Shown: positions 34,745 to 43,114 of the stretch, piece after piece
How the letters are laid out: each line of letters starts with the position of its first letter
Numbering within the stretch: position 1 is the stretch's first letter
NCBI RefSeq assembly: GCF_014203425.1
Contig: NZ_JACHJC010000001.1
Span: forward strand, 1,240,001 to 1,304,000
Source of the DNA: Micromonospora echinospora
GTDB taxonomy: Bacteria > Actinomycetota > Actinomycetes > Mycobacteriales > Micromonosporaceae
Direction: 5' to 3'
Length of the DNA stretch: 64,000 nt
The notes under the pieces: model-generated
Database searches by the model: none
The model's input: the letters and a program-made list of their open reading frames with translations, nothing else
What the model was told of the DNA's origin: nothing
Position numbers and translations under genes: made by a program

Positions 34745-35830
34745 CTACGAGACGAGGAATCCGGTGGAAGGGCGGGTCAGAACACCGGTCATCGGGAAGC
34801 GGGTGGAGCCGTTCCACCAGTGCCACACCACGCGCTCGGTGCCGTCGGCGGCGTCGAAGACGTCCATCCCGCCGGGGCCCTGGTGGTTGCCGGGCAGGCC
34901 GCGGATCGGGTCGAGTCCGGCGTTGCCGGTGTAGCCGAAGAAGGGCCGGGACACGCCTTCGCGGATGGGGGTGCAGCGGGAGCCGGGTAGGGGACTGGCG
35001 CCGCAGCGGGCGATGCCGGTGGAGTAACGCGCGCTGTCCCAGTTGTTGCCCGAGTACATCAGGTACCAGTCGCCGTCGGCGGCCTTCCACATCGACGGGT
35101 TCTCGACCACGTGCGTACCGCCGCTGGTCTTGGCGGTGTCCCAGGTGATGTCGGTGCTCTTGAGCATGTCCCGGCGGGTGTCCCAGATCGCGCGGCCCTC
35201 GCCGTCGGTGCGGACTGTGGAGATGCCGGTCTCGGCGCCGCTGGCGATGGCGTCGTCCCGGTAGGTGACGTACAGGTTCCCGCCGGCCACGAAGGGGTTC
35301 GCGTCGAGGGCCCACCGGCCGGCGTCCGGGCAGGCCCACTCGCCCTGGTTCTGGAAGGGGCCGCGGGCGCTGTCGGAGATGGCCCGTCCGATGCACTTCT
35401 GCCCGGAGCCCTTGCGGGAGGCGGTGTAGAACATGAAGAACCGGCTGCCGAAGCGGGCGACGCCGGGGGCCCAGACCGCGCCGCCGGGCTCGGCCCAGGC
35501 GCCCGGACCGGACGGCAGCGCGTCGTGCGAGGCGCAGTCGGCCATGCCGACGCTGCTGCCGGAGCCGTGGACGAGGACCGGTACGTACAGCCTGCCGGTC
35601 GCGCCGCAGCGCGCGCCGGTGCCGGCGCCGATGGTGGTGCCGTAGGTGACGTAGGAGCCGTCCTTCGCCAGCAGCGTGTCCGGGTCGGCAAGCGGGAAGG
35701 TGGACGAGCTCGCCAGTGTGGAAAGGTCGCTGCCGGGCGCGGCCGCGGCGGGCGCCCCTGCCGTCGTGCCGGCGAGCAGCGCGGTCGCCGCGAGAGCGGC
35801 GAGCGTTCGGCGCTTCAGAAGAAATTTCAC
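34745..35830 (-). CDS. Secreted family-43-type glycoside hydrolase
   Basis: About 361 residues from GTG 35828-35830, chosen because GGAGGA lies just upstream and the signal peptide (FLLKRRTLAALAATALLAGT) then begins at once. The five-bladed propeller repeats of GH43-like enzymes are visible: FPLADPDTLLAKDGSYVTYG (catalytic-base Asp position), GAVWAPGVARFGSRFFMFYT, RWALDANPFVAGGNLYVTYR, THVVENPSMWKAADGDWYLM (catalytic Glu region) and GPGGMDVFDAADG. Such enzymes remove arabinose or xylose from plant polymers. It precedes an exported phosphodiesterase-like gene. Confidence 0.85.
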   Translation of the reverse strand: MKFLLKRRTLAALAATALLAGTTAGAPAAAAPGSDLSTLASSSTFPLADPDTLLAKDGSYVTYGTTIGAGTGARCGATGRLYVPVLVHGSGSSVGMADCASHDALPSGPGAWAEPGGAVWAPGVARFGSRFFMFYTASRKGSGQKCIGRAISDSARGPFQNQGEWACPDAGRWALDANPFVAGGNLYVTYRDDAIASGAETGISTVRTDGEGRAIWDTRRDMLKSTDITWDTAKTSGGTHVVENPSMWKAADGDWYLMYSGNNWDSARYSTGIARCGASPLPGSRCTPIREGVSRPFFGYTGNAGLDPIRGLPGNHQGPGGMDVFDAADGTERVVWHWWNGSTRFPMTGVLTRPSTGFLVS

Positions 35831-36109
35831 CGGGCGTCCTCCAACGATGAAAGTAATTGACGATCGGAGGCTATCGATGGGTGGCGATGTCGTCAACGGC
35901 TCCGCGGGTGACCTGGCGATCCGGCGGCCACTCCGGCCGCGGCCGTGGCGCCCGGTGGAAGCCCGCCACGCGCGCCGGAAGCCGCTGTTACGCTCCGTCA
36001 GGAGGGCCGCGCCGCGTGGCGATCCCTCCGGGTCGGGCCCTCAAGGTCGGCGTCAGGGTGCGTCGGTACCCTGCTAGTTCTGGCCTGTCCGCGACGACAT
36101 GAGGTATTC

Positions 36110-36886
36110 GTGAACGATCTTCGAGTGGTGGCGTTCGACCTGGACGACACCCTGGCGATTTCCAAGTCCCAGATCGATCGTCGGATGGCGGAGCTGCTCG
36201 GCCACCTGCTCACCGAGGTGGACGTACTCATCATCTCCGGTGGTCGGTTCGAGCAGTTCCAGTCGCAGGTGCTGGCCCACCTCGACCTCACCGAGGAGCA
36301 GCGCGAGCGGCTGCACCTGATGCCCACCTGCGGCACCCGGTACTACCGCTGGTCCGACGGGGACTGGCGGCAGGTCTACGCCGAGGACCTGAGCGAGGCC
36401 GACAAGGCGCGTGTCGTCACCGCGCTCACCGAGTCGGCGCAGGCGCTGGGCCTGTGGGAGGCAAAGACCTGGGGCGACATCATCGAGGACCGGGGCAGCC
36501 AGATCACGTTCTCTGCGCTGGGCCAGTCCGCCCCGCCGGCGGAGAAGTACGGCTGGGACCCGGACGGCGACAAGAAGCGGCGGCTGCGGGACGCGGTCGC
36601 GGCGAAGCTGCCCGATCTGGAGGTCCGCGGCGGCGGCTCGACCTCGATCGACGTCACCCGCAAGGGCGTGGACAAGGCGTACGGCATGCGGAAGCTGCTG
36701 GAGCACCTGGACCTGACCATCGACAACGTGCTCTTCGTGGGGGACCGGCTCGACGTGGGTGGCAACGACTACCCGGTCAAGGCCATGGACATCCGCTGCC
36801 ACGCGGTCACCCGGTGGGAGGACACCGCCGACTACGTTGAGCGGCTCGTCGACGACCTGGTGAAGCAGCGCGCCGGGCGCGCCTGA
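36110..36886 (+). CDS. HAD-IIB family phosphatase
   Basis: A 258-residue protein starting at GTG 36110 with GAGGT just upstream. Motif I is AFDLDDTLA (nucleophile Asp and acid/base Asp), motif II is LIISGGRFEQ, motif III Lys lies in the RKGVDKAYGM stretch and motif IV is VLFVGDRLDVGGNDYP. The cap (TCGTRYYRWSDGDWRQVY) is of the Cof/phosphomannomutase-like class. It probably dephosphorylates a sugar phosphate or acts as a phosphomutase. A hairpin terminator follows the stop. Confidence 0.88.
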   Translation: MNDLRVVAFDLDDTLAISKSQIDRRMAELLGHLLTEVDVLIISGGRFEQFQSQVLAHLDLTEEQRERLHLMPTCGTRYYRWSDGDWRQVYAEDLSEADKARVVTALTESAQALGLWEAKTWGDIIEDRGSQITFSALGQSAPPAEKYGWDPDGDKKRRLRDAVAAKLPDLEVRGGGSTSIDVTRKGVDKAYGMRKLLEHLDLTIDNVLFVGDRLDVGGNDYPVKAMDIRCHAVTRWEDTADYVERLVDDLVKQRAGRA

Positions 36887-36900
36887 CCGTAGCGCGACAC

Positions 36901-36932
36901 AGAGCCCGCCGGTTCCGGAGCCGGCGGACTCT
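36901..36932 (+). terminator. Hairpin terminator after HAD gene
   Basis: Stem AGAG-C-CCGCCGG (36901-36912) pairs with CCGGCGG-A-CTCT (36921-36932), one mismatch and an eight-base loop, 14 bases after the stop. There is no U tract, as is common in high-GC actinobacteria. Confidence 0.6.
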
Positions 36933-36967
36933 GGCGGTATCGACGGTGATGAGGTAGGAACAGCCGA

Positions 36968-36979
36968 GAGAGCGCTCTC
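36968..36979. promoter_or_regulatory. LacI-family-type operator palindrome
   Basis: A perfect 12-base palindrome, GAGAGCGCTCTC, centred on CG, lies 27 bases before the start of the secreted beta-helix protein gene. The form matches operators of LacI-family sugar regulators in actinobacteria. It suggests carbohydrate-dependent repression of that gene. Confidence 0.6.
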
Positions 36980-37006
36980 CCGTCCCATCACCGAACAGGC
37001 AGGCAG

Positions 37007-38794
37007 ATGCGATCACCCGACCCCTCCCGCCGCCGCTTCCTCACGCTCACCGCCTCCGCGGCGTCGCTCACCGCCCTCGGCCTCCCGGCCGGCGCCGCCG
37101 CCGCGTCCCCGGCCACACGCCCCGCCCGCGAGCCCGACTTCGGCCCGAACGTCTTCGTGTACGACCCCAGTACGCCGGTCGAGGAGATCCAGTCCACGCT
37201 GGACCGCCTCTTCACCGCGCAGGAACGCAACGAGATGGGCTTCGACAGGTACGCCGTGCTGTTCAAGCCCGGCCGCTACGAGGTGGACGCCCGGCTCGGC
37301 TACTACACGACAGTGGCCGGTCTCGGCGCCCACCCGGACGACGTGGAGATCCACGGCGCGGTCCGGGTGGTCGGGCAGCCGGACCCGAACTCGCCCGCCG
37401 GCATCTCCGCGCTCACCAACTTCTGGCGCTCGGCGGAGAACCTCGCGGTCACCCCCACCGACTGGTCGAATCAGTGGGCCGTCTCGCAGGCGTCACCGAT
37501 GCGGAGGGTGCACGTCAAGGGCATCTTGTGGCTGGAACCCGGCAACGGCGGCTACTCCAGCGGCGGCTACATCGCCGACTCCAAGGTGGACGGCATCACC
37601 ATCAACGGCTCCCAGCAGCAGTGGCTCACCCGGGACAGCGAGCTCGGCGGCGAGTGGACCAACGGCGTGTGGAACCAGGTGTTCTCCGGCGTGGTCGGCG
37701 CGCCCGCGCAGGGCTTCCCCGACCCGCCGTACACCACGCTGCCGACCAGCCCGGTCACCCGGGAGAAGCCGTACCTGTTCGTCGACGCCCGCGGCGCCTG
37801 GCGGGTCGCCGTACCGCGCCTGCGCCGCAACACCGCCGGCACCACCTGGGCCACCGGCGGCGCGCCGGTGCCGTCGCTGCCGCTGTCCGCGTTCTTCCTG
37901 GCCCGGCCCACCGACTCGGCGAAGCGGATCAACGCCGAACTGGCCCGAGGGCGGCACCTGCTGCTCACGCCCGGCGTCTACCACCTGGACCGGGCCCTGC
38001 GGGTACGCCGCCCGGACACCGTCGTGCTCGGCCTCGGCATGCCGAGCCTGGTGCCGGACCGTGGGGACGCGGCGCTGCGGATCGAGGACGTGGACGGGGT
38101 CCGCATCGCCGGGGTGCTGGTGGACGCCGGGCCGGTCGAGTCTCCGGTGCTGGTCGAGGTCGGTACGCGGCACTGCCACCGGTCGCACGCCACGAACCCG
38201 ATCTCGCTGCAGGACGTCTTCTTCCGCATCGGCGGCCCGTACGCCGGGCGGGCGGTGACCAGCCTCGTGGTGCACAGCCGGCACACGCTGATCGACAACA
38301 TCTGGGCCTGGCGCGGCGACCACGGCCGGGCCGGCACGATCGGCTGGACCGTGAACACCGCTGACACCGGCGTGATCGTCAACGGCGACGACGTGACCGC
38401 GTACGGGCTCTTCGTCGAGCACTACCAGCGCTGGCAGACGATCTGGAACGGCGAGCGCGGCCGGACCGTGTTCTACCAGAGCGAGCTGCCCTACGACCCG
38501 CCGAGCCAGGCGGCCTGGCGCAGCCCGACCGGCAACGGCTGGGCCTCGTACAAGGTGGCCGACCACGTCCGCACGCACGAGGCGTGGGGACTCGGCGTGT
38601 ACTCGTACTTCAACCAGGGCGTGGACATCCGTTGTGACCGGGGGATCGAGGCGCCGCGCCGGGCCGGGGTGCGGTTCCACGACGCGATCACGGTGTTCCT
38701 CGACGGGAGCGGCGGGATCGAGCGCACGATCAACGACGTCGGTACCCCGGTCGTCGGCTCGTACGGCACCAGCACTGTGGTCAGCTACCCCTGA
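37007..38794 (+). CDS. Exported right-handed beta-helix protein
   Basis: A 595-residue protein. The N-terminus SRRRFLTLTASAASLTALGL is a clear Tat signal. A short motif FVYDPSTPVEEIQSTLDRLF follows, then DRYAVLFKPGRYEVDARLGY, typical of pectate-lyase-like beta-helix proteins, and rungs such as RIEDVDGVRIAGVLVDAGPV and VIVNGDDVTAYGLFVEHYQR. Actinobacterial homologues are often labelled adenylyl cyclase or coagulation-factor-like without experimental basis. Polysaccharide binding or lysis outside the cell is the reasonable guess. The LacI-type palindrome upstream supports a sugar-regulated role. Confidence 0.8.
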   Translation: MRSPDPSRRRFLTLTASAASLTALGLPAGAAAASPATRPAREPDFGPNVFVYDPSTPVEEIQSTLDRLFTAQERNEMGFDRYAVLFKPGRYEVDARLGYYTTVAGLGAHPDDVEIHGAVRVVGQPDPNSPAGISALTNFWRSAENLAVTPTDWSNQWAVSQASPMRRVHVKGILWLEPGNGGYSSGGYIADSKVDGITINGSQQQWLTRDSELGGEWTNGVWNQVFSGVVGAPAQGFPDPPYTTLPTSPVTREKPYLFVDARGAWRVAVPRLRRNTAGTTWATGGAPVPSLPLSAFFLARPTDSAKRINAELARGRHLLLTPGVYHLDRALRVRRPDTVVLGLGMPSLVPDRGDAALRIEDVDGVRIAGVLVDAGPVESPVLVEVGTRHCHRSHATNPISLQDVFFRIGGPYAGRAVTSLVVHSRHTLIDNIWAWRGDHGRAGTIGWTVNTADTGVIVNGDDVTAYGLFVEHYQRWQTIWNGERGRTVFYQSELPYDPPSQAAWRSPTGNGWASYKVADHVRTHEAWGLGVYSYFNQGVDIRCDRGIEAPRRAGVRFHDAITVFLDGSGGIERTINDVGTPVVGSYGTSTVVSYP

Positions 38795-38801
38795 CCGGAG
38801 T

Positions 38802-38825
38802 CGGGTGGCCCGGCCGGGCCACCCG
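38802..38825. terminator. Bidirectional hairpin between convergent genes
   Basis: A perfect 24-base palindrome (CGGGTGGCCCGG and its complement) lies between the stop of the beta-helix gene and the stop of clpP, so it can end transcription from both sides. Confidence 0.65.
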
Positions 38826-38827
38826 GC

Positions 38828-39418
38828 TCACCCGGCGAGCTGGTCGACGCGGGAGAGCACCTGGTCGATCAGGCCGTACTCGCGGGCCTCCTCGGCGGTG
38901 AACCAGCGGTCCCGGTCCCAGTCGCGCTGGATCTCCTCCAGCGTGCGCCCGGTGTGCCGGGCGATGAGCTCCTGCATGGTCCGCTTCACGTGCAGCATGT
39001 TCTCGGCCTGGATGGTGATGTCGGAGGCCGTGCCGCCCATCCCGCCGGAGGGCTGGTGCATCAGGATCCGGGTGTGCGGCAGCGCGAACCGCTTGCCGAC
39101 CGCCCCGGCGCAGAGCAGGAACTGCCCCATCGAGCCGGCGATCCCGAGCGCCAGCGTCGCCACGTCGTTCTTGACGTACCGCATGGTGTCGTAGACCGCC
39201 ATGCCGGCGCTCACCGAGCCGCCGGGCGAGTTGATGTAGAGGAAGATGTCCCGCTCCGGGTCCTCGGCCGCGAGCAGCAGGATCTGCGCGCAGATCTGAT
39301 TCGCCGACGCCTCGGTGACCTCGGTGCCGAGGAAGATGATCCGTTCCTTCAGCAGCCGTTCGAAGACCCGGTCGTCGAACGCCGGCTGCCGATCGTCGAG
39401 CATCCAGATGCCACCCAT
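38828..39418 (-). CDS. clpP: ATP-dependent Clp protease proteolytic subunit
   Basis: A 196-residue ClpP. The start ATG has GGAGGTG seven bases upstream. The catalytic Ser is in [10 protein letters not shown], His in [11 protein letters not shown] and Asp in the [13 protein letters not shown] stretch; INSPGGSV is the oxyanion-side strand. ClpP forms a tetradecameric chamber that degrades substrates unfolded by ClpX or ClpC. Only one clpP is present here rather than the clpP1-clpP2 pair, so this may be an additional paralogue. Its likely activator clgR lies 126 bases upstream on the same strand. Confidence 0.96.
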   Translation of the reverse strand: MGGIWMLDDRQPAFDDRVFERLLKERIIFLGTEVTEASANQICAQILLLAAEDPERDIFLYINSPGGSVSAGMAVYDTMRYVKNDVATLALGIAGSMGQFLLCAGAVGKRFALPHTRILMHQPSGGMGGTASDITIQAENMLHVKRTMQELIARHTGRTLEEIQRDWDRDRWFTAEEAREYGLIDQVLSRVDQLAG

Positions 39419-39512
39419 CGCCGCGCACCTCCGTACCGCCGGTGGGCGGGGGACCGCCCGGGAACCCGGCGGTCTCCAGCGTCCGCCGGGCGCACGGCCG
39501 CGGCCCAGGCTT

Positions 39513-39527
39513 TCTGCCCGGGGCAGA
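39513..39527. promoter_or_regulatory. Inverted repeat between clgR and clpP
   Basis: TCTGCCC-G-GGGCAGA, seven-base perfect arms, lies 18 bases after the clgR stop and 95 bases before the clpP start; a related GGCAGA follows at 39537. It could be a short hairpin after clgR or a regulator site for clpP. Confidence 0.35.
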
Positions 39528-39544
39528 TCCGCCCTCGGCAGAAG

Positions 39545-40189
39545 CTACGCGGCGACCGGTCGCCGCCGGCCGGCGCGGGCCCGCCGCCGGGCCACCGCCG
39601 ATGAGATACGCGGGCGGGGGCGGACGGCCGGGGCGGAGGGGGTCAGCCAGATCCGGATGCCGCCGCCGAACCCGGTGGGCGTGGCGGCGTCGAGGGCCGG
39701 ACCGAGCGGCGCGGGCACGAGGCCGACGGGCCGCAGTGCCCCGCCGAGCAGCGGTGTGGCGGTGACCGGCCGACGGGCGGCGGGCGGACGGAGCGAGACG
39801 GTGGGACGGCAGGTCACCGACGGCCGGGGCGAAACGGCAGCCGGCCGGCGGGTGACGGACAGACGCGGCGGGCCGACCCGCGCCTGCGGCCCGGTGCGGG
39901 CGACCGGCACCCGGTCGAACCGGGCTGCCGAGATCCCGGGGCCGACCGGCGTCGGCCGCTCGCGGCGCAGCTCGTCGCGGGCCTCTTCGAGCAGGTCGGC
40001 GAGGTGGATGCCGAGCGCGCGGCAGATCGCCGCAAGCACCTCGGAGGAGGCCTCCTTGCGTCCGCGTTCGACCTCGGACAGATAGGGCAGGGAGACGCCG
40101 GCGGCCTGGGCCACCTCGCGCAGCGTGCGGCCCTGGCGCAGGCGGACGCGCCGCAGCACCCCGCCGATCACGCGTCGCAGCAACGACAT
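39545..40189 (-). CDS. clgR: ClgR-type HTH regulator of clp genes
   Basis: A 214-residue protein from the ATG at 40187-40189 (GAGGAGG upstream). Residues ~18-75 are an Xre-type HTH nearly identical in pattern to ClgR: LREVAQAAGVSLPYLSEVER, GRKEASSEVLAAICRALG. The C-terminal ~130 residues are an unusual Pro/Arg/Thr-rich tail, longer than in most ClgR proteins, and end in VAA. A terminal Ala-Ala is known in streptomycete ClgR to make the protein a Clp substrate. Position directly upstream of clpP supports the call; ClgR activates clp and lon genes in actinobacteria. Confidence 0.85.
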   Translation of the reverse strand: MSLLRRVIGGVLRRVRLRQGRTLREVAQAAGVSLPYLSEVERGRKEASSEVLAAICRALGIHLADLLEEARDELRRERPTPVGPGISAARFDRVPVARTGPQARVGPPRLSVTRRPAAVSPRPSVTCRPTVSLRPPAARRPVTATPLLGGALRPVGLVPAPLGPALDAATPTGFGGGIRIWLTPSAPAVRPRPRISSAVARRRARAGRRRPVAA

Positions 40190-40250
40190 GCCGGCCTCCT
40201 CGCGGTCGGGCGTCCCGGACATTCCCATCATGCCCCGTCCACGCCCCCGG

Positions 40251-40291
40251 CACCTGCCCGGTCGGCCCCCGTGGTACCGACCGGGCAGGTG
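40251..40291 (-). terminator. Hairpin terminator after HAF-repeat gene
   Basis: Perfect 15-base arms (CACCTGCCCGGTCGG at 40251-40265 and its complement at 40277-40291) around an 11-base loop, placed five bases past the stop of the reverse-strand HAF-repeat gene. Confidence 0.75.
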
Positions 40292-40295
40292 TGGA

Positions 40296-41330
40296 TCAAC
40301 GCCAGAGGGTCGCCCTGGAGTGCCAGCTCGGCGAGGTGAAGTGCGCCTGACCGGCGATCAGACCGGCATCGTTGACATTGATCGCGACGCTTCCCACCGC
40401 CCCGTCCGGCAGGGGCAGCAGCTGGGATTCCGCACTGGGCGAGGGCCAGATCATCGCGCGGCCGCCGGTGCCGTCGGTGCCGATCACCAGACCCGAGTCG
40501 TTCACGGCCTGCGCCGTCGGGGAGGGCGAAGAGGTGGCCAGCCGGCGCATCGTCGTACCGTCCCAGAAGAAGGCGGCGAACTGGCCGTCCGCGGTCCAGC
40601 TGGTGCCGACCACCTGACCGAGGTCGTTGATGCCGTTCGCGTCGCTCGTGGGCCCGCCCAGGGTGCCCAGCGACCGCAGGACGCCGTCGCGCCAGACGAA
40701 TGCCTGGTTGACGAACGGCGGATCGGTCCAGTCCTTGTAGCCGTAGGTGCCCGCGACGGTGCCGGCCTCGTTCACCGCGAGCGCGCTCGCGCCCGGCGGC
40801 GCGTCGATGGTGATCTCGGTGTTCCCGGTCCGGACGAACGGCCGCCGCCCGGAGAAGCTGTCGGTGACGTGGTAGACGCCGACCACCCGGTCGCCCGCCG
40901 TGTCGTACGCGATGGAGAAGATGCCCCCGGTCAGGCCGAGATCCTGGATCTTCCCGTCCACCCAGGCCACGGCATGGCTGCTGCCGTCGGCCGCCTGGGC
41001 GGTGCCGACGATGCGTCCCCGCTCGTCGATCGCCTGGGCCTGGCTGTTCGGGCCGCCGAGCGTCCCGAGGTCCTCGATCCGCCCGTCCACCCAGCGCACC
41101 GCGTGCCAGTAGCCGCCGGCCACCTCCGCCGACCCGACCACCACGCCGGCGCTGTTGACGTCCGCCGCCGAGCTGCTCCCGGCGAGTGCCGGCAGCAGCA
41201 CGGCGGTGCGCTTCGCCGTCGGCATCGGCGCCGGGGTGGTGGCGGTCGGCGAGGCGGTCGCGGGTGGCGCCCCGGAGACAACCATCCCGAGCACCACTGC
41301 CAACGCTGTCACTGCCGTGCCTGTACGCAT
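40296..41330 (-). CDS. Secreted HAF-repeat (beta-propeller-like) protein
   Basis: About 344 residues from the ATG at 41328-41330, preceded by GAGGGGG; a GTG six codons upstream is weaker. A Sec signal peptide (MRTGTAVTALAVVLGMVVSG) is followed by a Thr/Pro linker and about six HAF-type repeats of ~45 residues, for example WVDGRIEDLGTLGGPNSQAQ, AIDERGRIVGTAQAADGSSH and GINDLGQVVGTSWTADGQFA. Each repeat has the N-x-x-G-x-V-V-G pattern. The function of such extracellular repeat proteins is unknown. A strong hairpin follows the gene. Confidence 0.85.
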   Translation of the reverse strand: MRTGTAVTALAVVLGMVVSGAPPATASPTATTPAPMPTAKRTAVLLPALAGSSSAADVNSAGVVVGSAEVAGGYWHAVRWVDGRIEDLGTLGGPNSQAQAIDERGRIVGTAQAADGSSHAVAWVDGKIQDLGLTGGIFSIAYDTAGDRVVGVYHVTDSFSGRRPFVRTGNTEITIDAPPGASALAVNEAGTVAGTYGYKDWTDPPFVNQAFVWRDGVLRSLGTLGGPTSDANGINDLGQVVGTSWTADGQFAAFFWDGTTMRRLATSSPSPTAQAVNDSGLVIGTDGTGGRAMIWPSPSAESQLLPLPDGAVGSVAINVNDAGLIAGQAHFTSPSWHSRATLWR

Positions 41331-41507
41331 CCGACGCCCCCTCGTCACGATCGGTGAGTCATCAGTCTCACCCGTCGGCGCGTCGATGAATGTGACGAGA
41401 TCCTTACCGTTGGCGGCGCGGGGTGGGCCTGCGGCCCAGGCAGCCGGCTCGGGGCGTACCCGCTATCTTGAGGGCGTGCAGGCGACGGTGGCGGAGCGGG
41501 ACCGACG

Positions 41508-42521
41508 GTGATCCATTTTCCCGCGCAGCGGCGGGGGCCACTGAGCGCGCTGAGTCTGCGCCTGCTCGCAGCCCTCGGCCTGGTCTTCGCCACGGTGTTC
41601 GTGGTCTGGCTCGACCGCGACGGCTACCGCGACGTCGACGAGAGCGGCCTGACCCTGCTCGACTGCTTCTACTACGTGGTGGTCTCGCTCTCCACCACCG
41701 GGTACGGCGACATCACGCCGGTCAGCTCGTCCGCGCGCCTGGCCAACGTCCTGTTCGTCACCCCCGCCCGGGTGCTCTTCCTGATCATCCTGGTCGGCAC
41801 CACCCTGGAAGTCCTGACCGAGCAGTACCGCACCGGCCGTCGCCTGTCGCGGTGGAGGAGAACCGTGAAGAACCACGTCATCATCTGCGGCTACGGCACC
41901 AAGGGCCGCAGCGCGGTCTCCGCCCTGCTGGAGAACGGTACGGACAAGTCCAAGATCGTGGTGGTCGAGCGGAGCGGGCCGGCGCTGCGGCAGGCCACCT
42001 CGAACGGCCTGGTGACGATCGAGGGCTCGGCGACCCGCTCGTCGGTGCTGGAGCAGGCGCACGTCCGTACCGCGAAGGCGGTCATCATCGCCACCGACAG
42101 CGACGACGCCTCGGTGCTGGTGGCGCTCACCGTCCGGCAGCTCACCGCCGGCCAGGTGCGGATCATCGCGGCGGTACGCGAGGCGGAGAACGCGCCGCTG
42201 CTCAAGCAGAGCGGGGCGCACCACGTGATCGTCTCGTCGGCCACCGCCGGGCGGCTGCTCGGCCTCTCCACCTCGGCCCCGCCCCTGATCGACGTGGTGG
42301 AGGACCTGCTCACCCCGGGTCAGGGCATGGCGCTGGCGATGCGGTCGGCCGAGCGCGACGAGGTGGGCCGCCCGCCGCGCGAGCTGGAGTCGTTGGTCAT
42401 CGCGCTGGTCCGCCGGGGCAAGGTGGTCACGCTCAACGACCGTGCCGGCGCGGTGATCGAGACCGGCGACATGCTGGTCCACGTCCGGGACGACCGCCCG
42501 CAGGCCACCACCGCGCTCTGA
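41508..42521 (+). CDS. Potassium channel with RCK/TrkA-N regulatory domain
   Basis: A 337-residue protein starting at GTG 41508. Two membrane helices (LRLLAALGLVFATVFVVWLD and ARVLFLIILVGTTLEVL) flank the pore loop with the TTGYGD selectivity filter. The cytoplasmic part is a Rossmann RCK domain: HVIICGYGTKGRSAVSALLE, then KAVIIATDSDDASVLVALTV, and a TrkA-C-like end (VVTLNDRAGAVIETGDMLVH). The enzyme-like domain gates K+ flow in response to ligands such as nucleotides or divalent ions. It is a single gene, convergent with marR. Confidence 0.92.
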   Translation: MIHFPAQRRGPLSALSLRLLAALGLVFATVFVVWLDRDGYRDVDESGLTLLDCFYYVVVSLSTTGYGDITPVSSSARLANVLFVTPARVLFLIILVGTTLEVLTEQYRTGRRLSRWRRTVKNHVIICGYGTKGRSAVSALLENGTDKSKIVVVERSGPALRQATSNGLVTIEGSATRSSVLEQAHVRTAKAVIIATDSDDASVLVALTVRQLTAGQVRIIAAVREAENAPLLKQSGAHHVIVSSATAGRLLGLSTSAPPLIDVVEDLLTPGQGMALAMRSAERDEVGRPPRELESLVIALVRRGKVVTLNDRAGAVIETGDMLVHVRDDRPQATTAL

Positions 42522-42545
42522 CCCGGCCCCGCTGAGCGCCGACGG

Positions 42546-43028
42546 TCAGCAGGCGCCCGGGCCGCCCTCCGCCATCACTTCGCCGCAGGTCGACGACCGG
42601 CCCTGGGTGGCCCGTCGCAGCAGGTCGTAGAGCAGGTCCCGCTCGCCGGGAGCCAGCGCGCCGAGGATCTCCTCCTCGGCTCCGGCGAGCGCGCACTCGG
42701 CCTCGCGCAGTCGCTTCGTGCCCGCATCGGTGAGGCGTACCTCGTGCCGGCGGCGGTCCTCCGGGGAGCGGCGGCGCTCGGCCAGGCCGTCCGCCTCCAG
42801 GTCGTTGAGCAGCCCGACCACGTTCGTGCTGTCGAGCTGGAGCGTGCCGGCGAGCGCCTGCTGGCTGATGCCGCCGGAGTCGCGCAGCACGGTGAGCGCC
42901 ACCAGGTGGCGGGGGCGCAGGCCCAGCGGGGCCAGCACCGACTCCGAGCGCAGCCGCATCCGCCGGGCCAGGTGGTCGAGCAGGGGCCCGGAGCGGCGCT
43001 CGGACTCCTCGACCGGTGTGGCGGACAT
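42546..43028 (-). CDS. MarR-family transcriptional regulator
   Basis: A 160-residue protein from the ATG at 43026-43028; an open frame extends to 43121 across the promoter region. Winged-helix features are HLVALTVLRDSGGISQQALA, LDSTNVVGLLNDLEADGLAE, and the wing RRRSPEDRRRHEVRLTDAG, with the D-x-R of MarR wings. It is divergent from the azoreductase, so it most likely represses that gene and itself, with release by an electrophile or aromatic ligand. The C-terminus has one Cys near the end (STCGEVM) and a final Cys, which might sense oxidants. Confidence 0.9.
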   Translation of the reverse strand: MSATPVEESERRSGPLLDHLARRMRLRSESVLAPLGLRPRHLVALTVLRDSGGISQQALAGTLQLDSTNVVGLLNDLEADGLAERRRSPEDRRRHEVRLTDAGTKRLREAECALAGAEEEILGALAPGERDLLYDLLRRATQGRSSTCGEVMAEGGPGAC

Positions 43029-43066
43029 GTGACCCAGTTTACGCGCTCCGAGGAACATCGACCTGC

Positions 43067-43091
43067 TATAAATAGTTGGTTCTGCACGAAC
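43067..43091 (+). promoter_or_regulatory. Putative azoR promoter and MarR operator
   Basis: TATAAA at 43067-43072 is a fair -10 box in very GC-rich surroundings. Just after it, GTTC-TGCAC-GAAC (43079-43091) is a perfect inverted repeat with five-base spacer, in the divergent region between marR and the azoreductase. A regulator bound there would cover the transcription start. Confidence 0.5.
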
Positions 43092-43114
43092 GATCGTCGG
43101 AGGAGGAACCACCA

